The notes: a model not told the origin generated them from the letters alone. Numbered from the stretch's first letter, positions 22,501 to 35,277 are shown. The stretch: DNA of 64,000 bases from Salvelinus alpinus (GCF_045679555.1 NC_092098.1:19622038-19686037), one strand, 5' to 3'. Translations and numbers: made by a program.

Positions 22501-23787
22501 AACACTCTCTGTATCCCTACAAGGTTTTCATTGGACAACATGTTTCCCCAGGGACAGTTATACTTTGTACTCTATTCAGGCTGAGTTACTTTTAGAGTTC
22601 TAGACCATTTCACTCAGCTTTTCACATTAAGGCTAAATCCTTATAGAATCACAGTGAGAAAATACCATGGATTTTGTGCCTTAAAGTGATAGTATACCCC
22701 AGGTTCAAAGGGTCTGACGTTTTAAACCTCAACAGCACTCTAATATCAAGATGAGTTCACACCGAAGACCATCAAGTTGTACGCTTCAATGAATGGGAAA
22801 GATAGGCACCATTTGAAAGAGATAACTTCTGAGAGATCTCTAAAGTGAGTGCATTATAATAATACCACTATAAAGTGTTGCATTCATTCACTAGAACCTA
22901 GTCTGAATTTCCACTCACATTGAGTATCTTTATTCCTCCCAAGCTTGCACCTCATCATGCATGAGTAGATTCAGAGTTGAGAGCTGCACAGCAAGGATAT
23001 TATATGAACCCACAGCAACATCTACTGGCCATAAAGAAATAAAAAAGGCTGTGACACTGGGAACACAGCATGCTGCTACTCATTTGGGACCCCGCTTCAG
23101 AATTGAGATAAGAATACTTAACATGGACTTAAGGCAACATTTGACTTTAGCAGAAAGTGCATAAGAAATGTAAGTGTTTCTGCCCAGACCAAAACGCTAT
23201 TCTATTGGCATGTTACATACTAGTAACAAGACAACCTTTTTTTACTTGCATTTAAAAATTGACATAACTGATAGATACACAAACAAGATCCGACTGCAAT
23301 AAAAAAAAAGTCACATGCACCTTTTGGCTACCTTTAGAGTCATAACAATACTTGTATTTCCAGCACTTAATGTATTAAGTACTTTTAGCAGTTTATCTAA
23401 AAAGACAGCAGTGAAAGCTGTAATCTCAAATTGCACTTCTCTGCTTAAATGCACACAAACATATGACAGCAGTATATTCACATTAGCAATAAAATAACAA
23501 TATTTAATTTGTAGAGCGTATATCCCACACTCAATGCAAAGTATTGGACCCACAAATTGGTTCCCATGATTGAGTCAAAACTTATCAATATCTAATCAGC
23601 AGACATAACAACAAAATCCCCTCCACTCTAAATTCTGTTCATCGAGAGGCGTTTCACCACTAGGCTGCCATACAGGCAGCATCAATGTAAAGTCCATGTG
23701 GCCTAGTAGTCACATCATACAAACAGAATAAGGTGGACAAGACTGTAAATGGTTCAAAGCTGTGGAAATGGATGTAATAAAGTAGAG
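19550..23787. other. long noncoding interval before DIABLO
   Basis: No gene or transposon was recognised in about 4.2 kb. A (GT)n microsatellite lies at 20437-20454. Short frames lack homology. The part from about 23300 to 23787 directly follows the DIABLO stop codon and probably contains its 3' UTR, but no clear AATAAA on the minus strand was found. The rest looks like low-repeat intergenic sequence. Confidence 0.4.
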
Positions 23788-26700
23788 TTAGTCCTCTCGC
23801 AGATATGCCTCAGGGATGTCTTCTTCCTCCATGGCGGCAGGTAGCTTGATCCTTTGACTTTCCTCTGCTTTGGACTCCTTTAGGTTCTGCTCTGCCTCCA
23901 TAGAGAGCTGTCTGATCTGATCGACATGAGACTGCGCCACCTGGAGGCTGGTCTGTGCTGTCACAGACGCCTGATCGGCACCTGAAAAAACACACAGTCT
24001 ACAACCAAGGACCAAAACGGACACAGGTGGACACTTGTTGTCTAGGTTCTCTATTCCCACCCCTAATGAAATATTGACCTATCAGGAGCATCAGAATATA
24101 GTAGTAAGCCTATACTTCATTCAAACCTTTCATCTTAATTATTATTATTTACTTTTTTAAATCACAAAATAATGTGTGGCATTTGAAATAAGTAAACTCA
24201 GCAAAAAAATTAAACGTCCATTTTTCAAGACACGGTCTTTCAAAGATAATTAGTAAAAATCCAAATAACTTCACAGATCTTCATTGTAAAGGGTTTAAAC
24301 ACTGATTCCCATGCTTGTTCAATGAACCATAAACAATTAATGAACATGCACCTGTGGAACGGTCTTTAAGACACTAACGGCTTACAGACGGTAGGCAATT
24401 AAGGTCACAGTTATGAAAACTGAGGACACTAAAGAGGCCGTTCTACTAGAGGCCGTTCTACTGACTCTGAAAAACACCAAAAGAAAGATGTCCAGGGTCC
24501 CTGCTCATCTGCGTGAACGTGCCTTAGGCATGCTGCAAGGAGGCATGAGGACTGCAGATGTGGGCAGGGCAATAAATTGCAATGTCCGTACTGTGAGACG
24601 CCTAAGACAGCACTACAGGGAGACAAGACGGACAGCTGATCGGCCTCGCAGTGGCAAACCACGTGTAACAGCTGCACAGGATCGGGAACATCCGAACATC
24701 ACACCTGCGGGACAGGTACAGAATGGCAACAACAACTGCCCAAGTTACACCAGGAACGCACAATCCCAACATCAGTGCTCAAACTGTCTGCAATAGGCTG
24801 AGAGAGGCTGGACTGAGGGCTTGTAGGCCTGTTTTAAGGCAGGTCCTCACCAAACAAACATCACCGGCAACAACGTCGCCTATGGGCACAAACCCACCGT
24901 CGCTGGACCAAACAGGACAGGCAAAAAGTTCTCTTCACAGACGAGTCAAGGTTTTGTCTCACCAGGGGCGATGGTCGGATTCGCGTTTATCGTCGAAGGA
25001 ATGAGCATTACACCGAGGCCTGTACTCTGGAGCGGGATCGATTTGGAGGTGGAGGGTCCGTCACAGTCTGGAGCGGTGTGTCACAGCATCATCGGACTGA
25101 GCTTGTTGTCATTGCAGGTAATCTCAACGCTGTGCGTTACAGGGAAGACATCCTCCCTGCAGGCTCATCCTGACATGACCCTCCAGCATGACAATGCCAC
25201 CAGCCATACTGCTCGTTCTGTATGTGATTTCCTGCAAGACAGGAATGTAAGTGTTCTGCCATGGCTAGGGAAGAGCCCGGATCTCAATCCCATTGAGCAC
25301 GTCTGGGACCTGTTGGATCAGAGTGTGAGGGCTAGGTCCATTCCCCCCAGAAATTTCCAGGAACTTGCAGGTGCCTTGTTGGAAGAGTGGGCTAACATCT
25401 CACAGCAAGAACTGGCAAATCTGGTGCAGTCCATGAGGAGGAGATGCTGCATTAAGTACTGTTGTGCTGGTGGCCACACCAGATACTGACTGTTACTTTT
25501 GATTTTGACCCCCCCTTTGTTCAGGGACACATTATTCAATTTCCGTTAGTCACATGTCTGTGGAACTTGTTCAGTTTATGTCTCAGTTGTTGATACAAAT
25601 ATTTACACGTTAAGTTTGCTGAAAATCGTTGTTTCTTTTTTTGCTGAGTTTAGACTACATTTCATTTGATCAAATAAATTATATAACTCATCACAATTGA
25701 CTAAGAAATTATGCTTTAATGACAAATTGTAATTAAAATATTACATGAATTGGAAACTAAATTAATGAGGCTGCACAAACATGAGTTTTTCATTCATACA
25801 ACATGTAGGGTAAATTACCACAGTAGATTTTCCATGGTAAAATAGTAAATACTTTATTTCAGTTGTACGGAATGATTGTCAAATAGATTAAGTCGCCCTT
25901 AGTCTGTTTAAAAAGTAGGATTCATTTGTTCTGATGATTATACACACAAGAGCGCAAAATCTTAAAATGTTGGCAGCAATCAGAACTAAAAGAACCTGGA
26001 AATCCACTTTAGGGAGTGGTAAATTGGTGGCCAAAGGTTGCAATTGATATCAGCTGTGCGGGTAATTTTAGGGCGTATTGATGGTTTAACAAGAGATTAC
26101 CTTGTGTTGTTAGTACACTGGCAAATGTTCCTTGCAATAGACCCAGAAGCACTGGTAGGTTGCCAGGTCCCAGATCTGTTTGTGACATCATGTCATGTTT
26201 GGCATGAAAAGGAGTGAAATGATAGCACAAACAGGCTGGTACCCAGGCTAACTGGTAGGGGTATAGGCGGGTCAACCTGAAGTTAACATAAAAATCCTAA
26301 CAAATCTACTTTCTATGATCCAATGTGGGAGTAGGTGCATAGGATACAGTACCCGCGTTGTATGCCGTTTCAGCTGCCAGTTTAGAGAGGTTGATGGCCA
26401 TCATCCAGTTAGACTCAAACCTCTTACAGTCCTCCCTCAAATCACTCACCTAGACAAAGATGGCAAGAGATGGGATAAGGACAGGAGTTACTCATCCGGT
26501 AAAAACATACATACAAAACTCTTGTTTTCCATTTCTGTGACATTAAATTAACAAATACAGCGGGTGAATGTTGACAGGGAATAGTCTAAGCTAACGAGGC
26601 AGCCTGAGTAGTGCATGACCTTTGACCTCTTAAACCACTGATGTCACCTACCTCCTGGCGCTGGCGAACGATCACTTGCCACACAGAGTCCTCCTCCGCA

Positions 26701-29700
26701 GGGGTCAGCTTGCTGCCTGAGGCAACATAGTGCTTGTGTAGGGTCACCAGTGTATGTATAGTCTAGAGAGAAAATGCAAACATTAGCTAGCTGGCCAACA
26801 GACAGACGCACAAACCAACACGTGCAAGTACATACTGTGTGTACACAAGTGGAGTGTACTAAAGTGAACGTTGCTGTGATGGCATACACTGCTCGTGCAG
26901 CTACAGTACTGCTATGTGTGTCAAACCTAATGAATGAATTGGAACGTGAGCCAGGCCTAATCACCTAACATCAGTGCCGACCTCGCTAATGTGCATGGCT
27001 GAATGGAAGCAAGCCCCCGCAGCAATGTTCCAACATCTAGTGGAAAGCCCTCCCAGAAGAGTGGAAGCTGTTATAGCAGCAAGGGGGAAACCAACTCCAT
27101 TAATAATGCCCATGATTTTGGAATGAAATGTCCGACGAGCAGGTGTCCGCATACTTTTGGTCATGTAGCGCATGTCAATTAAAAAAGAAATGATTTTCAC
27201 AAACTCAAACGAATGTACTGTGTTATAGGTTTCATGATGCTTGTATCTAATCCAAAGTAGATAGAGACCCCAACTGATGTAGAAAACTATAAGCCACAAT
27301 ATGAGGTCCTAAACCTATCATGAAAGTGCATCCTGGTAGCTGTATGGGCTAATAGTAAAAATGCTTGCCCGGGGGTAAGTTGAGCCAAAGGCCACCATAC
27401 AAATTATGATTATATTTTGTCTGTTTTATGCATAATATGCATAGTATTTTTGCAATGAACTCAAGATTTGCATTGTTACAGAGAAAACATCACGCCCCAT
27501 GTATACTGAAGTAAAACAAGCCCCCCTCGAGGTCATTGAGAGAGCAGCCAAGGAAGTGCGAGAAGTCCATTTGAGCAGCAGCAAGATAATTTTTACTTAA
27601 TGACACTGAAGAGAAACTGACAAAAATAAAACATGTACTTTGCGAAAGAGAGGCTATGACAGAGTAGCAGAAGCGCACAAGGTCTTATCCAATGCCATGG
27701 AGTCAGAGCTTGCTAATCCTATCAAGAAACTCACATGGACTTAGAAGCCTCAAATGTAGAGAAATTTCCTATGAATTGGCACATCCCTGTCCCAGACAAC
27801 TGGTTAAGAAATGTAAGGGTAAATGATATTGAACAGAAATCTATATCTGAATGCAGGCATACATTTAAGATATTGTATATCAAACCGACATTCCATTAAT
27901 TAAACTGACCTACCAGCACCCACTTATCCCAAGGCGGCTCAACTTATCCTGTCCCTATGCTTAACTTACCCATTACCGGTTGTGCCAAGAGACCACTTTT
28001 TTTTGGACAAGCTATGTTTTCAGAAACATATGTTTCTGAAAGGATACACAACATCCTGAAATATATGTAGATAGCTTGGTTAGAAAGAATTCTATACTTC
28101 CCTGATGTAGTGATGCTGAATTGTAAATGGCTAAACATACCCCACTCTCCCCTAATACAGTGAAGTATGCTGAACACTGGCCTATGATAATCACTTTAGT
28201 GACATATGAAGGGTGTTAGGTGACAAACAATGGACAATAAGAACTTTACAAAAATGTTAAATGTCAATGTGATAGTTAAGACAAAAATATTTTGAAAACA
28301 ATGTGGCAGTTGCTACCCATGACAAAAAAAATCCCAATACTGTACATTATAATATTTACACAATATGAGCCCAAATATAAAGCAAGTGCCGTGCTAAGGA
28401 CTTTCAAATCTGTTTTGTGAAACCCGCGAAATTGGTGAGTTAATATTTGTGACGTGTATTCCTCAACCTGTCAGAGTAAGATCAATGTAACATTGTATGG
28501 GCAAGCAGTGCAGGAATGACCTGAGGGTGTTTCACAGTCATCGGATGCCTTTTGACTGAAATATAAGGTAAATAGTTTTTTAATTCGCTTCTGTCATTCA
28601 GATGTTTTCAGAGATGTATGGGTTGTCAGGGATTTGTCCAAATTTACCTTTAGCCACCCCCATTTCTATGACAAGTGCTAACTGCTAGCTGTGTGGGAGT
28701 GCTTGACACCGTTGGCTGAGGCAACAAGCCGGGCAAGAGGCAGCGTTGCGTGGCATTGGCTGTATTGTGATGGTTTTATTCTTTAAAGTAAAAACTACCA
28801 GAATTCAGTAGCTACAGCCCTACAATCGATAAAAACATAGCTAAATACCAGTGAATTGAAAATGTGTCCCATCTACATTATCTTACTGTGAAGCTGGCTA
28901 GGAGGCAGCTCACTGTCTCTTCTGTGCCTAGGCAAATTAATTGCTGCAGTTAAACCCCCCATGACCAAGAGTAACTAATCAAAACCAAAAATAACATTAC
29001 AATGTAACCCAACAGGTTACCTCAACTACCTTAGAAGTAAGCTTTTAGACTAGTAGCCTTCTGTGTTGAAGTTCAGACTTAGTGAGAAGTGTGAGTCTGT
29101 TAGGATGTGTGTGAGATGGTGTTGGTATAGGTGCTGTGTGGTGTGTATTAAATAACTAATTTCCATAAATGTTTACAAAGTTATTCTAATTTCATAAATT
29201 GTTTCAAATTGTTACAAACTCAGGTTTGCATAAAGCATTCAGATTTGTTAATATTACCACCCTACTTCAAATTATTGAGCTTAAATTACTGTAAATACAT
29301 ATTCCACAGACTAATTTGTATATTACATGTCTAACTTGAATAAAATACAATTTTAATAAATGTTACTTTTATTTGAATCATCCCTGCTCTACATCAGCCC
29401 TGAACATGTAATTACAATATGACCATGCTATATTGAAATACTGAACAAAATGTGTTGAATTTAAGAATCCAGACAGGTGATTTGGAGCCACAATTGACTA
29501 AGGATTAACATTGACCTGTCCGTGACCTTATTGAACTTTTCAGATAACTTGAAAATAAGATCTCAGCTATGGTAAGTCCTATCCTAATGAATCAACGTGT
29601 TTTATGTTCCTGCAAAGCTTCTATATAGCATGGGATACAAAGTATAACATCAGAACCAAAGTTTAATTGTCTCCTAACACATGGTAATGTGAAAAAGTGG

Positions 29701-30472
29701 TTACCTTAACGTACTGTGTGAATGAGTCTACGAGTGCCAGGGTGGTCTGAGAGAGGAAGGTGTTGGTGCTATCTGTGACCAAAGAGGATGCCCTGCGGAC
29801 CAAGGCTTCATGACACAGGTTGTCTTGTTTCTAGAAGAGGGAATAGCAATGGATGGTTAGCTAGTCTTATTTTTGGTTCAGTTTTCCACTGAATTGGAAC
29901 ATGAAACTGATGAAGGAATCTACAACTGGCTTACAAGTCTGCATGACTAGCTAACTGTATATCGTTTAAATGTGTAAAACAACCTGTGAGAAGGGCACTG
30001 CACATAGGCCACCAATAGCAGACAGAGATATCCAGTTCTTCCGGATCACCCTGGGGAATTTCATGACTTGTCGGCGCACCAACGCCCCACTGAGTCTCCC
30101 CAGGTTTGAGGCATAGCTAGAGGACAGAGAGAAAAACATGTAAATCACGAAGTGAATTGCCATTTCAAGATACCACAACTTACGTGTAACGAAGTAGCCA
30201 CGACAAGAGTAACGTTAGTTAGCTAAGAACAGTAACATTAGCCAAACAATCATATACCCAGCTAATGTTAGCTAGCTCGCATAGTTAGCTTTGTTTCGAC
30301 ATATCCAAACGCAAATTAACGTTAACCCTTTGGAAATACACCGGCCATACATAGCCTGGCTGTTTATATTAGGTCAAACTTGACACACTTATAATTTAGT
30401 ACGTGAATTAGCTAATAGCTCGACAACTTACCTCAAACCAACACAAACAAAACCTCTCCTGAACGCCGACAT
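23788..30472 (-). CDS. diablo: DIABLO (Smac), mitochondrial IAP-binding protein, six coding exons
   Basis: DIABLO is released from the mitochondrial intermembrane space in apoptosis and displaces caspases from IAP proteins. Coding exons on the minus strand are 30432-30472, 29984-30116, 29705-29830, 26652-26762, 26353-26449 and 23788-23981. All have GT/AG borders and matching phases, giving 702 nt and 233 residues (human is 239). Residues 1-52 form an Arg-rich presequence with a hydrophobic end (SLSAIGGLC). The mature N-terminus should be AVPF at residues 53-56, the IAP-binding tetrapeptide (human AVPI). A helical body follows, with [24 protein letters not shown] and [20 protein letters not shown], and it ends EAYLRED. 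Intron 5 holds a full Tc1 element and intron 4 a Tc1 remnant. The gene appears intact. Confidence 0.93.
24195..25650 (+). mobile_element. Tc1-like transposon in DIABLO intron 5
   Basis: The termini AACTCAGCAAAAAAA and TTTTTTTGCTGAGTT are inverted repeats flanked by TA at 24193-24194 and 25651-25652. Length is 1456 bp. Its transposase reads opposite to DIABLO. The element at 60522-61990 is the same family. Confidence 0.88.
24413..25489 (+). pseudogene. Tc1-type DDE transposase, frameshifted
   Basis: The N-terminal paired helix-turn-helix region is at 24488-24680 ([20 protein letters not shown], then [10 protein letters not shown]). The frame shifts near 24690 and again near 24860. The catalytic residues lie in LFTDESRF (about 24935), [11 protein letters not shown] (about 25183) and [12 protein letters not shown] (about 25285-25320). 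Compared with the related copy at 61430-61480, 20 bp are missing after GACATCCTCC (about 25155), another frameshift. The last 100 codons read cleanly to the stop at 25489. Non-functional, though the DDE residues persist. Confidence 0.85.
26964..27171 (+). mobile_element. Tc1-like transposon remnant, right end only
   Basis: The segment reads CATCAGTGCCGACCTCGCTA and later CATACTTTTGGTCATGTAGCG at its right edge, as in the 3' transposase and right terminal repeat of another fish Tc1 subfamily. No left end is present. It lies in DIABLO intron 4. Confidence 0.65.
27172..29704. other. DIABLO intron 4, remainder
   Basis: AT-rich intronic sequence between coding exons 4 and 3. No further gene or transposon ends were recognised. 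Small frames have no known resemblance. Confidence 0.5.
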
Positions 30473-30733
30473 ATTGGTCTGACGAAAGAGGAAGTTATTC
30501 GTCGTCTATGGTATTTTGACGATTGCATAATTTAATGTGCATTTGCCACCTACTGTGCGGGAAGGAAACAGGATTCCCCAAAATACCAACCAAAACTATT
30601 TTAAAAAACGACAAAAATAATAAACTTAACTAAATAAGAAAATATACATAATACATTTTTAAAAAATCAAGGAAACAAGCTCAAGGAAACCAGGAAGGGC
30701 GGGTCTTCCGGCGCCATTACCCCTTGCAAGTCT
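30473..30733 (-). promoter_or_regulatory. DIABLO 5' UTR and proximal promoter region
   Basis: The interval just upstream of the DIABLO start codon contains several CpGs (GACGAAAGAGG, TTCGTCGTC) and an ETS-type core AGAGGAAGTTATT at about 30485-30500 read on the plus strand. There is no TATA box near the expected start. This fits a housekeeping-type promoter, but the transcription start cannot be placed from sequence alone. Confidence 0.35.
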
Positions 30734-31020
30734 TCAGGTGTAAAATCCCCAAAACTGTTCTGCCGCAGACACAATAATGTCCAGTTTATTAGATTTCTTT
30801 GAGACTTGTGCCGTACAGTTTATAACTGTGGCAATGAACGCCACAAAATCCACCTTTTTAACACAGAGGGTATCTTTTGACTGGCAGCAAACATTTACTA
30901 CAGGCTCTGGTGCGTCCACTACCATATCTTCACTACTTTTTGCAATTCTTTTAAATCAACTCCGCATAGGAGATTCGATTGACGACTCTAACTTTTGCCA
31001 CCTCAATCTCCTTCACCCTT
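30734..31020 (-). pseudogene. fragment of a transposon-associated ORF
   Basis: The minus-strand frame reads VVDAPEPVVNVCC, then VKKVDFVAFIATVINCTAQV and KKSNKLDIIVSAAEQF before a stop at 30734. I recall similar repetitive sequence in fish mobile elements, but cannot name the family. It sits just upstream of LINE B. Confidence 0.35.
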
Positions 31021-31764
31021 ACAGGGCACTCCAGGAAATTTAGGAATTTGTAGAAGATGGAGCCAGAAGGGATGGCTGCCGTTTTATGGGCTCTTAACCA
31101 ACCGTGTTATTTAGTTTGTAACTTATTTTGTACATAATGTTGCTGCTACAGTCTCTTATGACCGAAAAGAGCTTCTGGACATCAGAACAACGATTACTCA
31201 CCTTGAACTGGACAAATAATTTTTCTTTAATGAGTCAGACGAGAGGTATTTACTCCAGTCACCCAACAAGGCCCTCATCCCCGTCATTCGCAGGAGATAG
31301 AGACAGAGATATCGCGGAAGGAGATCAGGGTGCCTTGTAAGGATCTGGCGATGAGTGGCTAATCTGCCTGTGCCATCGGTATTATTCAGAGGTGTGGACT
31401 CGAGTCACATGACTTGGACTCGAGTCAGACTCGAATCACAAATATGATGACTTGCAACTCGACTTTGACTTTAACACCAATGACTCGTGACTTGACTTGG
31501 ACTTGAGCCTTATGACTCGACCTGACTTGATACCCTCCCCAAGCCCAAATGTTAAAAATGATGATATTAAAAAAAGTGTGCAGCGCATCAACTCTGCATT
31601 TAACGGATTACAGTTTGAATCGGACAGCAGCCAATCAAATTGTGCCAGCTGAGAAAAAGTTGTGCGTTGCATTGCAGAGGGACGTTGGCGGGTGAATTCA
31701 GATGGAGCCCTCGGAAAGATGATACTCCAAATTGTTATTTTCGGATATACAGACTGCGCTAGTT

Positions 31765-31862
31765 CAACAAAAAACGGATTGCAACTTGCAAAACATGCAG
31801 GATGAAAATTACAGACGTAGGCTTTGTAACTTTGTTCGACATTTGAAGCTGCACAAACGGTA
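31765..31862 (+). pseudogene. BED-type zinc-finger exon remnant of the hAT element
   Basis: One frame reads ATCKTCRMKITDVG (a CxxC knuckle). After a +1/-1 shift the next reads NFVRHLKLHKR (an HxxxxH half) and runs into GTAAGT at 31861. A BED finger ending in a splice donor is the usual 5' coding exon of hAT transposases. The catalytic domain is absent. Confidence 0.55.
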
Positions 31863-31989
31863 AGTCGTAGCTAATATAGCCGACAGCTATATATTTTATT
31901 ACTTTACTGGTGTTTCATGTAGGCTAACGTAACGTTAAATCAATGAGCCTCCACACAGTCAGTCAATGCGGGAACGTGATCATTGCACC

Positions 31990-33407
31990 TGTCGTGTCTT
32001 TGACTATGCCAGATTAATTGCTATGACATGCTATTCTATAAAATAATTTCTCCGTAATTAATATTACCTGATTGAACTAATCAGGTAAATGTAATTAACT
32101 AGAGAGGGACACCACAAAAGAATATTTATAGAGCTGTTATCTTCCGAATAAACTCTTAAAGATTTAGTAATATTTTACATCCATAGCAGTCACATTAATC
32201 GTAATTTTATTCAGTCTCATCTGAAAGTGGTAAATCCTTGGTTATCTGCAAGAATCCTGGCTAACAAGTTGAATCAGCAATACAAAATTGGGTTTAATTA
32301 TTTATTTACTAAATACCTAACTAATCACACAGAAACACACATACACAATTAAATCATAACTTGATTACAAAGTGCCGTCATAAAGAAAACGTCCCTAGCG
32401 GGCAGAATAGATATGACAGCTTGTTACACAAAGGAAAGGGGCGGGATTTTAGTGAAAGAGCGGGAGACTGGAACATAGGCGACCTGTGCTATCGTAAATA
32501 CAGTATCTTATGCATTCTAAATTACCGCCCATTTGAAAAAGGAAAATGCAATAAATATTTACTCTGAGCTGCGCTTCAGTAGGTTGGTGGTAGATGGAAG
32601 ACCGTATCGCCAACCCGAGTCCTCTGTCCTTTGAAGAATGTCTCTGGTGGTCACTGGACACGTTGGAGTAACGTCGTGTGTAGTAGACGGGATACTCTGA
32701 CTGTCCTTCCTAACCTGCGTTTGTAGCAGCTGTTGCCAACTCAACGGCTAGGAGGTATCACTTCGGTAGTGAATACGAGTTCAAAGTTCATACCATTTAC
32801 AACCAAAGTCCATGCTGATGTTGGCTTAGTTCTGTAGTTATTATCTGAACCATTCTGACATCGGATCGTCATCCTAAATGTACCCGGAACAGGAAGTTAT
32901 ATTTTTGTCAATGGCTTTTATAGTGGAGGGAGAGGGGTGTGTCTAAAAAGTTTATAACCCATGTCTCTTCACAGGGGCGGGCCCCTGGTTGAGCAGAAGC
33001 CAAGCTTATGAAAACACAAATCTCTCATTTGGAAGCTAAAATTACATTTAATCTCTTCACAAATAATTTCATATTCAAACATTTGAATTAAACAACAATT
33101 CCATGTGAATCCCATACCTCTGACGTTTAGACTTTCCACAGTAGAGTTTATGTCATTCTATCATTGATGAGAATGTGTCAGAGGGCAACCGAACTGACAT
33201 AATATACCTTAAGTACCACCGCATATGTTCAGTTGGTCGGATTACCAGAATATAGTTCATTTCCCCCCACCTTCTGATGTCCCCAGAATCTCTATGTTAA
33301 CCAAGGGGTTTTCTTATGTCACATCAGTTATAGTAGGGAGAGAGAAAAAGGGGGAAAGAGGTATTTATGACTGTCATAAACCTACCCCCACTGCCAACGT
33401 CATGACA
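31990..33407 (+). mobile_element. solo LTR 1 (retrovirus-like or LTR retrotransposon)
   Basis: It begins TGTCGTGTCTTTGACTATGCC and ends GCCAACGTCATGACA (5'-TG...CA-3'). Perfect 4-bp duplications CACC lie at 31986-31989 and 33408-33411. Length is 1418 bp. No gag, pol or env sequence adjoins it, so it is a solo LTR left by recombination. Orientation is arbitrary without an internal region. Confidence 0.82.
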
Positions 33408-33411
33408 CACC

Positions 33412-33870
33412 CAAGATTGAGCTACAACTGGCTAGGCAGTTGGTAGTCTAAATCCTGCCTGATGTTTCTGCTGTTCCTATAACCATTGACATACCTTAGC
33501 CTACTGTTACCACACAGAGAGAGAGCGTGTGTGTGTGTTAAGGTTGGGCAATTGTGTACAAGCCTATATCGCCCGATTGCGCCCCATAGCTATCCTCGAT
33601 AGTCGATCACTATTGGGGGGGGGGGGGTCTTTCTCATGGCTACCCATGGAAATATAAAATGTATTTGGAAAGTAATAAATATATAGATATTTTTAAAAGC
33701 ATTCATGATTTGCGTAATTGTAATATACTATTACTCTTGTTAAATATGAAATAGTATTACATTTGGTGAAGAGCACATTATGACTTGTTTAGGACACGAA
33801 ACTCAAAGTTTAGGACTTGAGACTTGACTTGATACTCGACGGTCTTGACTTGAGACTTGACTCGGGCTTG
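33412..33870 (+). other. hAT interior between the two solo LTRs
   Basis: This is hAT sequence ending in GACTTGAGACTTGACTCGGGC, the subterminal repeat type of that element. It includes a 13-G tract at 33615-33627 and a GT run at 33527-33538. No coding frame is recognisable. Confidence 0.55.
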
Positions 33871-33874
33871 CCTG

Positions 33875-35277
33875 TGTCGTGTCTTTGGCTATGCCGGATT
33901 AATTGTTATGACATGCTATTCTATAAAATACTTTCTCCGTAATTAATATTACCTGATTGAACTAATCATGTAAATGTAATTAACTAGAGAGGAGGGGCAC
34001 CACGAAAGAATATTTATAAAGCTGTTATCTTCCGAATAAACTCTTAAAGACCTAATAATATTTTACATCAATAGCAGTCAATATTAATCGTCACCTTATT
34101 TCAGTCTCATCTGAAAGTTGTAAATTCTTGGTTATCTTCACGAACCCTGGCTAACAAGTTGAATCAGCAATACAAAATTGGGTTTAATTATTTATTTACT
34201 AAATACCTAACTAAATCACACAGAATTACATATACACGGAAAAAATCATACCTTGATTACAAATTACGTCATAAAGGAAAACGTCCCTAGCGGGCGGAAC
34301 AGATATGACAGCTTGTTACACAAAAGAAAAGGGCTGGGTTTGAGTGAAAGAGCGGGAAGACTGAGGAACAAAGGGGCGAAGCTGTGCTATCGTAAATACA
34401 ATATCTTATGCATTCTAAATTACCGCCCATTTGGAAAAGGAAAATGCAATAAATATTTACTCTGAGCTGTGCATCGGTAGGTTGGTGGTAGATGGAAGGC
34501 CGTGTTGCCCAACCGGGTCCTTTGTCCTTTGAAGAATGTCTCTGCTGCTGCTGCTGAGTGGTAGACTGGACACTCTGTCTGTCCTAATTTACGTTTGCAG
34601 CTGCTGTTGCTAACAACGTCTAGGAGGTATCACTTCTATAGTGAATACGAGTTCAATGTTCATACCATTCACAACCAAAGCTCATGCTGAGGTTGGTTTA
34701 GTTCTGTAGTTATTATCTGAACCATTCTGACATCGGACCGTCGTCCTCACATCCTCGGAACAGGAAGTTACATTTTCTTCAATGGCTTATATAGTGGAGG
34801 GAGAAGGGTGTGTCTGAAAAGTTTATAACTCATGTCTCTTCACAGGGGCGGGCCACTGGTTGAGCAGAGCCCTAAACTTATGAAAATCCAAATCTCTCAT
34901 TTGGAAGCTAAAATTACATTTCATCTCTTCACAAATAATTTCATATTCAAACATTTGAATTAAACAACAATTCCATGTGAATCCGATACCTCTGATGTGC
35001 AGACTTTCCACAGTAAAGTTTATGTCATTCTATCATTGATGAGAATGTGCCAGATGACAACCGAACTGACATAATATACCTTAAGTACCACCGCATATGT
35101 TCACTTGGTCGGATTACCAGAATATAGTTAATTTCCCCCCAACTTCTGATGTTCCCAGAATCTCTATGTTAACCAAAGGGGCTTTCTAATGTCACATCAG
35201 TAGAGTAGGGAGAGGAAAGGGGGGGGGAGAGGTATTTATGACTGTCATAAACCTACCCCCAGGCCAACGTCATGACA
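33875..35277 (+). mobile_element. solo LTR 2, same family and orientation as LTR 1
   Basis: It begins TGTCGTGTCTTTGGCTATGCC and ends GCCAACGTCATGACA, with perfect CCTG duplications at 33871-33874 and 35278-35281. Length is 1403 bp. It is highly similar to LTR 1 throughout, including the small frame beginning MITxxxxKENVPSGxNRYDSL. The different duplications (CACC versus CCTG) show two independent insertions and not the two LTRs of one provirus. Confidence 0.82.

Noticed and set aside
30777-31043. Plus-strand 88-codon frame upstream of LINE B
   Set aside because: The minus strand of the same interval carries the recognisable mobile-element fragment. The plus frame is its shadow.
31990-35277. 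The two LTRs as the ends of one retrovirus-like provirus
   Set aside because: Each LTR has its own perfect 4-bp duplication (CACC and CCTG), and the DNA between them belongs to the hAT element, so they are two solo LTRs.
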